Source: Casp-Chloro-G3 sp002816715
GTDB lineage: Bacteria > Chloroflexota > Dehalococcoidia > Lucifugimonadales > UBA3495
DNA length: 64,000 nt
NCBI GenBank assembly: GCA_027623815.1
Contig: JAQBUV010000004.1
Span: 1-64,000, forward strand
Reading direction: 5' to 3'
Shown: piece by piece, positions 42,219-50,549 of the stretch
Layout: each line of letters opens with the position of its first letter
Position numbering within the stretch: position 1 is the stretch's first letter
Position numbers and translations under genes: made by a program
Notes under the pieces: generated by a model
Told to the model about the DNA's origin: nothing
Seen by the model: only the letters and a program-made list of their open reading frames with translations
The model's database searches: none

Positions 42219-43139
42219 TTGAAAATACTGGTTATGCCGATGCAATTGTTTATCCGTTGGTGGTCGCTCTTGCTGCTGTCGTTTGTTCTCACGGCTGCTC
42301 TCACGGCGTGCGGCGCGGCAGACTTGCCGGGTCGGTCTAATCCCACTAATGGATCGACCGCTCAGCCTTCCGACCCGGGCCATGCCGTAATAGCAACCAT
42401 TGCACCCCTGCCAGCCAACCCGGTCGTATCGCCGACCGATGCTTCTTCGGACAATCCAACTTCTCAGAGGTCGTCACCGTCCAATGTTATCGCGACTATC
42501 CTTTCCCAGGAATCCGGAGAATCAGGGGAATTTGCCGAGTCCGATTCGCCTCATCCTACCCCGACCGCCACCGCATTGCCTACACCCACGCCGGCTCCCA
42601 GCCCGAGTCCAACACCAGTGCCTACTGTCACTCCCCAGCCGACGGCCACTCTGTCCCCAACTGCGACGCTTCCGCCCACCGCTACTCCCGCACCGACGCC
42701 TACTTACCCACCGTCCACGTCAACTCCGACGCCGCCCACCGTGACACCGATACCACCACCAACGCCCACCACGCCCACGGCGGGGCCGCCAACGGGAATC
42801 ATCATCGAATGTATCTTCTTCGATGGTCTGGTGCTCCGTTCCGAGTCCGACGAGTACGTGCAACTGCTGAATACCACTGCTGTTGAAATCGACCTGGCGG
42901 GCTGGGTGCTGCGGGACACCGCCGACGACACGCCCAGTTTTGCCTTTCCGGATTACCAGCTTCGGCCCAGCGGAAGGATCAGGGTGTACACCGATGAAGT
43001 TCATCCGGAGTGGGGAGGATTCACCTTCGGTTGGGGCCGCTCAGTGTGGAACAATAACCCCAGCGAGCCAGATACCGCCGGTCTGTTCAACCCGCAAGGC
43101 CAACTGGTGTCCGCGAAAAGCTATCCCCCGGGCTGCTAG
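42219..43139 (+). CDS. Lipoprotein with Pro/Thr linker and lamin-tail domain
   Basis: 306 residues. The N-terminal signal peptide ends in the lipobox LTAALTAC (Cys about residue 31). A long low-complexity linker (about residues 100-195) of Pro-Thr repeats follows, for example PTPTATALPTPTPAPSPSP. The C-terminal about 105 residues form a lamin-tail (LTD) immunoglobulin-like domain: EYVQLLNTTAVEIDLAGWVL, then RDTADDTPSFAFPDY and LRPSGRIRVYT. Such domains are found in secreted nucleases and surface proteins. Here no enzymatic domain is attached. The start is TTG 42219 or ATG 42234; neither has a strong ribosome binding site. Confidence 0.82.
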   Translation: MKILVMPMQLFIRWWSLLLLSFVLTAALTACGAADLPGRSNPTNGSTAQPSDPGHAVIATIAPLPANPVVSPTDASSDNPTSQRSSPSNVIATILSQESGESGEFAESDSPHPTPTATALPTPTPAPSPSPTPVPTVTPQPTATLSPTATLPPTATPAPTPTYPPSTSTPTPPTVTPIPPPTPTTPTAGPPTGIIIECIFFDGLVLRSESDEYVQLLNTTAVEIDLAGWVLRDTADDTPSFAFPDYQLRPSGRIRVYTDEVHPEWGGFTFGWGRSVWNNNPSEPDTAGLFNPQGQLVSAKSYPPGC

Positions 43140-43144
43140 CTAAC

Positions 43145-43627
43145 TCACACCAGCATCTGGATTTGGACGGCGGGCAGATTTTCGACCGCTGTCCAATCTG
43201 TGTCTAAGCCTGATCCAATGTGTTCCAGCCTTTGCTTCACATCTTCCCGCAGGCTAGCGGTGTCGATGCCCAAAAACTGGGGCGAGAAAGGCGCCAAAGC
43301 GTAGGCGGCATCGCCCAGCTTGACCAATGCCCCGTGTCGGTTGCGACGCTCCAGATGTAACAACCCCACGGCGGCCTTGATCAGCCCGTGATAGAACAAA
43401 CGCAGCGGATACCGTTCTGGCAGCCAGATAGCTTCCAATGTCTCGTGGCAGTGCCAATATTGGCCCTGGTTGAATTCTCCGACGGCCTGGGTCAATAGAT
43501 CCGGCGTCGTGGGCACATCAGTTAGGAACGCCGTTATGCCCTGGATGTGAAGTGCTTGCAGCCATTCTTCGTCCAGCCTCTTGCGTTCGCCTTTAGCGGG
43601 ATAGTCGGGCAGATTGCCAGCCGTCAC
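43145..43627 (-). CDS. DUF309 family protein
   Basis: 160 residues. The family core is visible as VGEFNQGQYWHCHETLEAIW (F-N-x-G-x-Y-W-x-x-H-E-x-L-E-x-x-W), followed by LRLFYHGLIKAAVGLLHL and ALVKLGDAAYALAPF. The histidine-glutamate pair could bind a metal, but the biochemical role is unknown. GTG at 43627 is chosen because GAGGAG lies 6 bases upstream. The frame is open to 43771, but the extra residues do not resemble the family. It ends 5 bases from the end of the opposed lamin-tail gene. Confidence 0.8.
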   Translation of the reverse strand: MTAGNLPDYPAKGERKRLDEEWLQALHIQGITAFLTDVPTTPDLLTQAVGEFNQGQYWHCHETLEAIWLPERYPLRLFYHGLIKAAVGLLHLERRNRHGALVKLGDAAYALAPFSPQFLGIDTASLREDVKQRLEHIGSGLDTDWTAVENLPAVQIQMLV

Positions 43628-43905
43628 CGGTCGCTCCTCATGCTTGGTTCGTAGTATATATTGTACGCCACAGGCCATCCGTAAATGATTTTGGCGATAT
43701 ACGCAATTTTGAAGCCTTGTATTGGGACAATACCAGGTGAAGCCCGCAGAGTCGTAATGACCTGCCACCAAAATTCTACCTTCTTGTTACCACCTTTCCA
43801 CTGGCTTGGAGAGAATTCGGTGAGGACAGGCTGTTAGCTTTAATATAGATACAAAGTATTAGTTAATATTCTTTTTCTGAAATCAACAACTCGAGGGGGA
43901 AGACA

Positions 43906-46119
43906 ATGAATCAGTCCGCGATCAACCCAAAGTGGCAAACCCTGGCTGGTACTGCTATCGCCTTTATTTTAGGATTCGCTCTCGTTCTGTTTGTCCTGAA
44001 TATTGAGGCTCCCAAAGTTTCAGCCAGTGCAAACGATCCAACTACTACCTTGGCATTGGGCAATACCTCCGGTTCATTGGTAATCGATATTGCGCCCAGG
44101 ATTGGAGTCAATCAAGTTGGCGACCCGCACACAGTGGTTGCAACTGTGACCACCACCGGATCACAGCCCGCAGCCAACGCAACCGTCAATTTTGAGGTTG
44201 TGGTAGGCCCTAGCGTCGGCCTAACCGGCTCTGTCACGACCAACAGTAGCGGTGAAGCTCCGTTCACCTATAGCAGTTCCAGCACGGGAATAGACATAAT
44301 TCAAGCCTGTGTTACCGACGAGAATTCCGGGCAGGCTTGCGATCTGGCCGTTAAATGGTGGGTCGGGTCATCTCCCGTTCGAGACATCGACTTGTCACCC
44401 GACCGCGCGTCAAATCTGGTGGGTACCAGCCATACCGTTACCGCCAGCCTCTCTGAGGAAGGCAGTCCTTTGAACGGGGCTTTGATCGCCTTTGAAATTC
44501 TGGCAGGCCCCAATGAAGGTGTCACCAGTTCTGCCACTACCGATAGCAGCGGTGAAGCCCCCTTCACCTACACCGGCACAGCAGTTGGTGTGGATACCAT
44601 CCAGGCCTGCGCCCGCGATGGAAATTCTGGCCGCATCTGTGATCAGGCTCTAAAGCAATGGATTTTGGTCGCCCCAGTGCGCACCCTTGATTTATCACCG
44701 GCCAGCGCGTCCAATCTGGTAGGCACCAGCCATACCGTGACTGCCACCGTCGCTGACGGAGACCAAGCCGTGGGCGGTGCCTTGGTTGTCTTTGAAGTGA
44801 TCAGCGGCCCCACTGTCGGTGTCACCGGCTCGGCCACCACCAATAGCAGCGGCAATGCACCCTTTGCTTACACCGGCACTGCTACCGGTTTGGACACCAT
44901 TCAGGCTTGCGCCGACAACGGAAATTCTGGCCGCGTATGTGACCAGGCGATCAAACGGTGGACTCCAGTAACCACTACCCGCACGCTCGGCTTGTCACCG
45001 AAGCGGGCAACTAACCCCGTTGGTACTGGCCATACCGTGACTGCCACCGTTGCTGACGGAGACCAAGCCGTGAGCGGTGCCTTGGTCGTCTTTGAAGTGA
45101 TCGGCGGCCCCACTGTCGGTGCCACCGGGTCGGCCACCACCAATAGCAGCGGTGAAGCACCCTTCACCTACTCCGGCACAGCGGTCGGCGTGGACACCAT
45201 ACAGGCTTGCACCAGCGACGGTGACCTCCGCGTCTGCGACCAGGCCCGCAAACAATGGACTTTGGAGAATCAAAACCGGTTTATTAACCTGGAGCCAGCC
45301 CGGGCAATTAACCCCGTTGGTACCAGCCATACGGTCATCGCCAGCGTGTCTAATGGAAGATTCAGTCCGGTAAGCGGTGCGCTGGTCGCCTTTAGAGTGG
45401 TCAGCGGCCCCACGGTTGGCATCACTGGTTCGTCCACCACCAATAGCAGGGGTGAAGCCCCCTTCACCTACACCGGCACAGCAGTCGGCGTGGACACCAT
45501 ACAGGCTTGTACCAGCGACGGCCGCGTCTGCGACCGCGCTACCAAGAGGTGGACTGAGGATCAGACGCCTCCCGATGGAACGTCCTGTCAGGGAGAGAAT
45601 TCCTGCCGAGGAAGAATCGTATCGGTGGGAGCTAATTCCTGCAATGCGGAAAACTCCTGCAACGGCAATAACATCTCCATTGGAGACAATTCTTGTAACG
45701 AAGAGGACAGTTGCCGAGGCAACACCAACCGTATTGCGAACCGTTCCTGTAATGGAGAAGAGGCCTGCCGGGGCAATAACCAGCGCATAGAAGATGGTTC
45801 CTGTAACGACCAGGAAGCCTGCCGGGGGAACCGCAACCAGATTGGAGACAATTCTTGTAACGGAGAGGAGGCCTGCCGGGGCAACAATATGGTCGTTGAG
45901 GCCAACCAGTGCAACCGAGATGAAGCTTGCCGAGACCGAGGGGAGGACCGGGGTCGTAATCCCGGAGGTGACGAAGAGGAAGACGAGCATGAGGATGAGA
46001 ATGATGAAGATGAAGAAGATGATGATGACGAAGAATTTCGAAACGGCAACAACAACGGCAACGGCGGCGGCGGCAACAATGGTAACAGAGGCAGGCAGAA
46101 CGGCAGAGACCGAGACTAA
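43906..46119 (+). CDS. Large exported repeat protein: five Ig-like domains, Cys-rich repeats, acidic tail
   Basis: 737 residues. Residues 12-35 form a signal or anchor helix (AGTAIAFILGFALVLFVLN). Then come five bacterial Ig-like repeats of about 100 residues, starting near 57, 160, 260, 360 and 458. Each has VGTSHTVTATV, SGPTVGVTGSATTNSSGEAP, FTYTGTAVGVDTIQAC and a second Cys in CDQA-K-W. They resemble invasin-type (Big_1) domains. Residues about 560-680 hold seven 18-residue repeats of the form SCNGEEACRGNNxxIxDN, with two Cys per repeat six residues apart. The tail is an acidic Asp/Glu run followed by Asn/Gly and Arg. AGGGGG lies before the ATG and a strong terminator follows. It is a likely cell-surface or matrix protein; no catalytic domain is seen. 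Confidence 0.88.
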   Translation: MNQSAINPKWQTLAGTAIAFILGFALVLFVLNIEAPKVSASANDPTTTLALGNTSGSLVIDIAPRIGVNQVGDPHTVVATVTTTGSQPAANATVNFEVVVGPSVGLTGSVTTNSSGEAPFTYSSSSTGIDIIQACVTDENSGQACDLAVKWWVGSSPVRDIDLSPDRASNLVGTSHTVTASLSEEGSPLNGALIAFEILAGPNEGVTSSATTDSSGEAPFTYTGTAVGVDTIQACARDGNSGRICDQALKQWILVAPVRTLDLSPASASNLVGTSHTVTATVADGDQAVGGALVVFEVISGPTVGVTGSATTNSSGNAPFAYTGTATGLDTIQACADNGNSGRVCDQAIKRWTPVTTTRTLGLSPKRATNPVGTGHTVTATVADGDQAVSGALVVFEVIGGPTVGATGSATTNSSGEAPFTYSGTAVGVDTIQACTSDGDLRVCDQARKQWTLENQNRFINLEPARAINPVGTSHTVIASVSNGRFSPVSGALVAFRVVSGPTVGITGSSTTNSRGEAPFTYTGTAVGVDTIQACTSDGRVCDRATKRWTEDQTPPDGTSCQGENSCRGRIVSVGANSCNAENSCNGNNISIGDNSCNEEDSCRGNTNRIANRSCNGEEACRGNNQRIEDGSCNDQEACRGNRNQIGDNSCNGEEACRGNNMVVEANQCNRDEACRDRGEDRGRNPGGDEEEDEHEDENDEDEEDDDDEEFRNGNNNGNGGGGNNGNRGRQNGRDRD

Positions 46120-46138
46120 CCTCCCGCAAGCCTAGCTG

Positions 46139-46168
46139 AAGGGCTCCTCGTAAGAGGGGCCCTTTTTT
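46139..46168 (+). terminator. Terminator of the large repeat protein gene
   Basis: AAGGGC-CCTC and GAGG-GCCCTT pair around a short GTAA loop, followed by a T run (CCTTTTTTG). Confidence 0.88.
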
Positions 46169-46256
46169 GTTGACTACCTCCTCCCCGTAAAGTAAGCTGA
46201 GTCGCCTCCATCCTTAGAGGTGATAATCTTCAGGTTTGCTGCGAGGTGACTGCCGA

Positions 46257-47195
46257 ATGGAAATTGGACTGAGTATTCCCCGTCTGCCCGACGCCGAGGG
46301 CATCCGTCGTTTCGTCAAACGGGCGGAGGAACTGGGATTCGAGTCGGTGCTGGTTGGCGACCATATTGTGCTGCCCACTGAGGGCACCGACCAATATCCA
46401 TATACTGCCGATGGTTCTTTCTCCCGTCCCTCTGACGAACCCTTCCTGGAGACCATGACCATGCTGGGCTACATGGCGGCCTGCACCGATACAATCAAGC
46501 TGGGCAGCACTGTGATCATCCTGCCCTACCGAAACCCGATTGTTCAAGCCAAGATGTTTGCGTCCCTGGATGTTCTGACCAACGGCCGGATGATCTGCGG
46601 CGGCGGTGTGGGCTGGCTGGAGAAGGAGTTTGAGACGTTGGGGGTGCCCTACGACCAGCGGGGGCCGATGAGCGATGAGTTCCTGCAAATTTTCAAGATT
46701 CTTTGGACGGAAGCCAACCCGGAATTTCACGGTAAGTTCTACCAATTTGAGGGCATTCAGTTCAACCCCAAGCCGGTGCAAAAGCCCTACATCCCGATCT
46801 GGGTTGGTGGGCACAGCCGACGGGCGTTGCGCCGCACCGCCAAATACGGGGATTGCTGGCATACCACTCGCCAGACCCCGGACTATGTGGCGCAAAATCT
46901 CCCGTATCTACGCCAACAGACGGAGAAAGCCGGACGGGATCCCGCCAGCATTTCCGTATCGCTGAAACGCAGCCTGCACTTCACCGACCTGGGAGCGGCG
47001 GAGGGCGGTTCAGTGCGCTCCGGCGGCGTGGTGATCGGAACTACTCAGGAAGTCGTCGACGACGTTTACTACTGCCGTGAGTTGGGTATTGACCAGTTGA
47101 CCTACGACTTTCGGGTGGATGGCACCGACGCCAGCATTGAAGTCATGGAGCATCTAGCTGACAACGTTCTGTCGGTGGCCCGCCGCCTGGGCTGA
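46257..47195 (+). CDS. Luciferase-like (LLM class) flavin/F420-dependent oxidoreductase
   Basis: 312 residues with the bacterial luciferase TIM barrel. The N-terminus MEIGLSIPRLPDAEGIRRF leads to ESVLVGDHIVLPTEG (the DH motif typical of F420-dependent members) and KLGSTVIILPYRNPIVQAKM. The region GRMICGGGVGWLEKEFETLG near residue 100 is diagnostic for the LLM class, and RRALRRTAKYGDCWH is also conserved. The ATG at 46257 has GAGGTGA 8 bases before it; an in-frame start at 46236 is less likely. Whether it uses F420 or FMN cannot be settled here. Confidence 0.9.
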   Translation: MEIGLSIPRLPDAEGIRRFVKRAEELGFESVLVGDHIVLPTEGTDQYPYTADGSFSRPSDEPFLETMTMLGYMAACTDTIKLGSTVIILPYRNPIVQAKMFASLDVLTNGRMICGGGVGWLEKEFETLGVPYDQRGPMSDEFLQIFKILWTEANPEFHGKFYQFEGIQFNPKPVQKPYIPIWVGGHSRRALRRTAKYGDCWHTTRQTPDYVAQNLPYLRQQTEKAGRDPASISVSLKRSLHFTDLGAAEGGSVRSGGVVIGTTQEVVDDVYYCRELGIDQLTYDFRVDGTDASIEVMEHLADNVLSVARRLG

Positions 47196-47218
47196 GCACG
47201 ATACATACCCATGCAAAA

Positions 47219-47256
47219 AATTAGTAAGGGCGCACGACTGTGCGCCCTTACTAATT
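47219..47256 (-). terminator. Strong hairpin terminator between convergent genes
   Basis: A perfect 16-bp stem, AATTAGTAAGGGCGCA and its complement, has a 6-base loop. On the minus strand it is followed by TTTTTTGC, which fits termination of the gamma-carbonic anhydrase gene. On the plus strand it may also stop the luciferase-like gene. A 97-bp inverted-repeat element lies between it and the carbonic anhydrase gene. Confidence 0.85.
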
Positions 47257-47276
47257 GGAATACTTTAGGGAATTGT

Positions 47277-47373
47277 CTTAGGGCTCATGACGAAATAACT
47301 GATGCAATCGTTAGCTGTAACCCTATTTGGGAAGTCTCACACGTGAACCATTTATTTCGTCATGATGCCTTAG
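47277..47373. mobile_element. Short inverted-repeat element, family copy B (97 bp)
   Basis: Base-for-base identical to copy A at 30332-30428. One end overlaps the last base of the penultimate codon and the whole TAA stop of the adjacent minus-strand gene (47370-47372). Confidence 0.85.
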
Positions 47374-47876
47374 AGTCCGCTGGCTTTGAATTCCTTGGCG
47401 TGTTCCACCAGGCTGAGCGCAGTGCGTTTCATTGTCTCAATCTGGGCCTCGCTGACTGTGCGCTTGATCTCGCCGGGGACTCCGGTGACAAAGGAATTGT
47501 CGGGGATGTTAGTGTTGGCCAGCACCACTGAGTTGGCCGCAATCAAGCAGCGCTTTCCCAGGGTAGAGCGGTGCAGGAAGGTGCAGTTATTGCCCAATAG
47601 ACAGCCTTCGCCGATGCGGTCGCCATGCACGACCACGCTGTGTCCAATGGTTACATAGTCCTCAACCACAAGGCCGCTGCCGTGGATTACGGCCCCTTCC
47701 TGGGCATTAACGTAATTACCAATGACTATTCCCTTCGCGCCGTCGCCCCGGATGGTGACGCCGGGCCAGATACTGGAATATTCGCCAATCTCCACGTCAC
47801 CGACGACGTAAGCAGCCTCGCTTACCCAGGCGGTTGCGGCAATTTTGGGGGTCTTTTCGCCAAGGCTCCTGATCAA
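47370..47876 (-). CDS. Gamma-class carbonic anhydrase-like protein
   Basis: 168 residues of left-handed beta-helix hexapeptide repeats followed by a C-terminal helix. The motif order AYVVGDVEIGEYSSIWPGV, IRGD, NAQEGAVIHG and YVTIGHSVVVHGDRIG places it in the gamma-CA/YrdA family. Three histidines (in AVIHG, IGHS and VVHG) match the zinc ligands. Some family members lack carbonic anhydrase activity, so the enzyme role is likely but not proven. TTG start at 47876 with GGAGG 6 bases upstream. The stop codon is supplied by the end of an inverted-repeat element. Confidence 0.9.
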   Translation of the reverse strand: MIRSLGEKTPKIAATAWVSEAAYVVGDVEIGEYSSIWPGVTIRGDGAKGIVIGNYVNAQEGAVIHGSGLVVEDYVTIGHSVVVHGDRIGEGCLLGNNCTFLHRSTLGKRCLIAANSVVLANTNIPDNSFVTGVPGEIKRTVSEAQIETMKRTALSLVEHAKEFKASGL

Positions 47877-48017
47877 GGTTTCCTCCTACTCGATACCGTC
47901 CTAACGCAACGCCAATGTCCCTCTTGGGGAGGAAAGGTAGAGGGTTGGGACGGGACTAAATCAGCGGTGATTATACTCCATTCTCCAGTTTGGTAGCGAA
48001 TCTGGGGACGGAAATAC

Positions 48018-48148
48018 AGCAATTCTAATTATGGGGTTAATGTCGGTATTCACCCCGTCACGGCCCTCTTGTACATATACGAGTGATGGGTTCAGAGGAG
48101 CGATTTTCTGCCGATACGCGGGGTCGAATTGCCATAATTAGAATTGCT
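48018..48148. mobile_element. 131-bp element with 17-bp inverted ends and flanking 11-bp direct repeat
   Basis: AGCAATTCTAATTATGG (48018-48034) is repeated as its exact complement at 48132-48148. Immediately outside, GACGGAAATAC is present on both sides in the same orientation (48007-48017 and 48149-48159), as expected for a target site duplication. The interior has no gene. It sits in the 306-base gap upstream of the carbonic anhydrase gene and beyond the end of smpB. Confidence 0.8.
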
Positions 48149-48182
48149 GACGGAAATACCGCGAGGTGTTTACCCGGCGTAT

Positions 48183-48671
48183 TTACTCGTAAGCGCGGAC
48201 TGCCCGGCGGGCGTCCATGTCCAGTTCTCGTTCGATCATGGTCTGGCGTTTGTCATATTGTCGCTTGCCGCGGGCCAGACCCAACTCGACCTTGGCGACG
48301 TGGTTCCTGATGTAGATGCGAAGGCCAACTACGGTTAATCCCTTTTGGGCCACGGCGGCGTTCAACTCTACGATCTGCTTACGATGCAGCAGCAGCTTGC
48401 GGGGCCTTCGCGGGTCGTGATTATTCAGGCTGGCTGGGTCATATGGGGCGATATGGGCATTAACCAGCCACAGTTCGCCGTTCTCAGGTCGGGCGTAAGC
48501 ATCGCGCAACTCCGCTCGGCCCCCCCGCACCGACTTGATCTCGGTGCCGGTCAGCACCAGACCCGCTTCATACTTTTCCAGTATCTCGTACTCGTGGAAA
48601 GCCTTGCGGTTTACAGTGATGTTGCGGTCGCCACTTTCGGTAGCCGCCGTCTTTTTCTTGGTCTTAGCCAA
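48183..48671 (-). CDS. smpB: SsrA-binding protein SmpB
   Basis: Binds tmRNA and delivers it to stalled ribosomes for trans-translation. 162 residues. Features: NRKAFHEYEILEKYEAGLVL, TEIKSVRGGRAELRDAYA, the ELWLVNAHIAPYDPAS segment and the C-terminal RGKRQYDKRQTMIEREL tail. TTG start at 48671, overlapping the last 8 bases of the ctp gene upstream, so translation is probably coupled. No tmRNA gene is seen in the window. Confidence 0.96.
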   Translation of the reverse strand: MAKTKKKTAATESGDRNITVNRKAFHEYEILEKYEAGLVLTGTEIKSVRGGRAELRDAYARPENGELWLVNAHIAPYDPASLNNHDPRRPRKLLLHRKQIVELNAAVAQKGLTVVGLRIYIRNHVAKVELGLARGKRQYDKRQTMIERELDMDARRAVRAYE

Positions 48672-49863
48672 CCTTGGCTATCTCTTGTTCTAGAATCTCA
48701 ATCGCCTTGTTTAATTGGACATCTTCGGTGGCATCTGGCGGCAATTCCACCACAATCTCGGGAGTGATACCCTCACCCTCGATCAAGGTGCCGTTGGGGG
48801 TGTACCAGCGGGCGATGCTAAAGTATATTCCCGAACCGTCGCTCAAGGGTCGCAGGGTGTTGACGCTGCCCTTGCCGAAGGAAGTAGTCCCAACCAGAGT
48901 GGCGCGATCATGGTCAATCAGCGCTCCCGACAATACCTCGCTGGCGCTGGCGCTGAACTGGTTAATCAGAACCACTACCGGGAATCCGCGCCCCTTGCCG
49001 CCGGACTTGACGTCCCAGTCATCGCGCTTTCCTTGAGAGTCGATCTCGTACAGCACCAGGCCATCGTCCAGAAACTGGCTGGCAACGTCTACCACCGACC
49101 GGAGCAGTCCGCCGGGGTTGTTACGCAGGTCAACCACCAGCCCGATGCCGTTGGAGTCCTTGAACTCTGCCAGGGCCGCTTCCACTTCATCATTGGTGTT
49201 ATCGGCAAAATTGAATATCCTCAAGTGGCCCACGCCGTCGTCCAGCATGGTGAAGCTGACGCTACTCAGCGGAATGACGCCGCGTTCTACGACTAGGGTA
49301 ACCGGTTCGCCAACGTTCAGGTGCATCACCAGGAGTTCAACCGTGGTGCCTTTTAGACCACGAATCTTGGAGACGGCTTCCAGAAGGGAAATGTTGGCGG
49401 TGGTTTCCCCATCAATGCGCAGGATGACATCGCCAGGACGAATACCCGCCCGCTGGGCCGGAGTATCTGGCATGGGGGCGATGATTATCAATTGGCCGTC
49501 CCGCAGCGCAACCTGAGCGCCGATACCTTCAAAGAATCCCTGGTAGTCCTGGGACTCTACACCAAACTGCTCCGCGTTCAGGAATGAGGCGTATGGGTCG
49601 CCCAATGCCTGGAGCATACCTCGGATTGCGCCATCGCTGACGCCCGCGGCATCCAGGCTTTCGCGATCAATATGTTCCTGCCTCAGTACTGACCACACCT
49701 CAGCCAGTCGATCAAACTCGGGAGGCAGATCATCAAAGCTCTGATTGGCGCTGCCGCCGACCCCACCCGGAAGTTCCAGCGTGTAACCAGAACCCAACGC
49801 GAAGGCGGTCAGGCCGACTACCACCACCAGAATAACCCATAAAATTCTAGACCGGTTCACCAC
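48664..49863 (-). CDS. ctpA: C-terminal processing peptidase, S41 family
   Basis: About 399 residues, exported or membrane-anchored by an N-terminal helix (ILWVILVVVVGLTAFALG). An N-terminal cap helix region is followed by a PDZ domain (FEGIGAQVALRDGQLIIIAP and GIRPGDVILRIDG), then the S41 domain. The Ser/Lys dyad is visible as serine in SASASEVLSGAL near residue 303 and lysine in GKGSVNTLRPL about 25 residues later. Substrates are proteins with exposed C-termini. TTG 49866 and GTG 49863 or 49860 are adjacent start options; AGGAG spacing favours one of the GTG codons. Followed directly by smpB. Confidence 0.93.
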   Translation of the reverse strand: MVNRSRILWVILVVVVGLTAFALGSGYTLELPGGVGGSANQSFDDLPPEFDRLAEVWSVLRQEHIDRESLDAAGVSDGAIRGMLQALGDPYASFLNAEQFGVESQDYQGFFEGIGAQVALRDGQLIIIAPMPDTPAQRAGIRPGDVILRIDGETTANISLLEAVSKIRGLKGTTVELLVMHLNVGEPVTLVVERGVIPLSSVSFTMLDDGVGHLRIFNFADNTNDEVEAALAEFKDSNGIGLVVDLRNNPGGLLRSVVDVASQFLDDGLVLYEIDSQGKRDDWDVKSGGKGRGFPVVVLINQFSASASEVLSGALIDHDRATLVGTTSFGKGSVNTLRPLSDGSGIYFSIARWYTPNGTLIEGEGITPEIVVELPPDATEDVQLNKAIEILEQEIAKVG

Positions 49864-50549
49864 CAAGACTCCTGAGCAACTACCGCTAAAGAATGCACTT
49901 ATTATCCCCTATTTTTCATTGTAGCATACGTTGTAACATACGTTGTAACACACTTTTCTATATGCTCAGACGCTCGGTTTCAGCTTTGGTTTCAGGTTTA
50001 ACGGAAGGCCTGCCAACCTGGAATAATTGATTCTGGCAACCAGCATCAGCAGAGTCAGAGCTCCGAGGCGTTAATGCCATCCCAACGTCTCAAATTTGCG
50101 TGTTACCCTTCATGTTACCCAACGAGGTACGCCCCACGTTACCCAACGAGGTACGCCCCACTGAATTACCCCCCAGAGAATTGTTTAATGATGTCCTGAT
50201 CCGGGTACCCAAGGTTTTTTTCGCCCAGCAACTAAAAAGAAAACTGAGTTTTCACCCGGGTCAGCTTGGATCGGTAACCGCCAACCCGGTGCCTAAAGTT
50301 ACCCATTCTGGAATGCTCTCAAAATTGACGTCAGGGCACCTTGACTTGAGAAAATCCCAACTGATATAACCCAACTACAACGTTGGGTGGTAGAAGATTT
50401 GGGTTGGGCGGTGGTTGCCTCACTCTCATTAGAATTGACGAGATAATCATTGCGGTTCGCCGCACCCCCATTCACTTAGCTCAACGGCCAGGCATTTATT
50501 CGTTGGCGGGTTGTCCAGCGACGGACCATAGGCTGATCGAGAGCGAACT
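49864..50549. other. 686-base gap between ctpA and minC
   Basis: It contains two small tandem repeats: ACGTTGTAACAT-like 12-bp units near 49927-49950 and a 24-bp unit twice at 50114-50161. An 89-codon frame at 50100-50369 mainly reads the repeat and has no good start context. No RNA gene is recognised. The promoters of ctpA and minC must lie here, but I could not find convincing boxes. Confidence 0.6.
50114..50161. repeat. Two exact copies of a 24-bp tandem repeat
   Basis: The unit starts GTTACCCAACGAGGTACG and continues CCCCAC. It occurs twice in direct succession (50114-50137, 50138-50161) in the gap upstream of minC. Confidence 0.95.

Noticed and set aside
42400..42744. Pro/Arg-rich plus-strand frame inside the lamin-tail lipoprotein gene
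   Set aside because: It is an alternative reading of the Pro/Thr repeat region; the lipoprotein frame has lipobox and folded domain.
45588..46129. Long minus-strand frames opposite the large repeat protein
   Set aside because: They are mirror images of the Cys-rich and acidic repeats (runs of Ser and Leu); the plus-strand frame has signal peptide, ribosome binding site and terminator.
47211..47531. 106-codon frame over the inverted-repeat element copy B
   Set aside because: It reads through a terminator, the mobile repeat and the reverse strand of the carbonic anhydrase gene. The shared peptide with the frame at 30317 is only the translation of the identical repeat.
50100..50369. 89-codon frame upstream of minC
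   Set aside because: Its start is a tandem 24-bp repeat and no family, start signal or codon pattern supports it.
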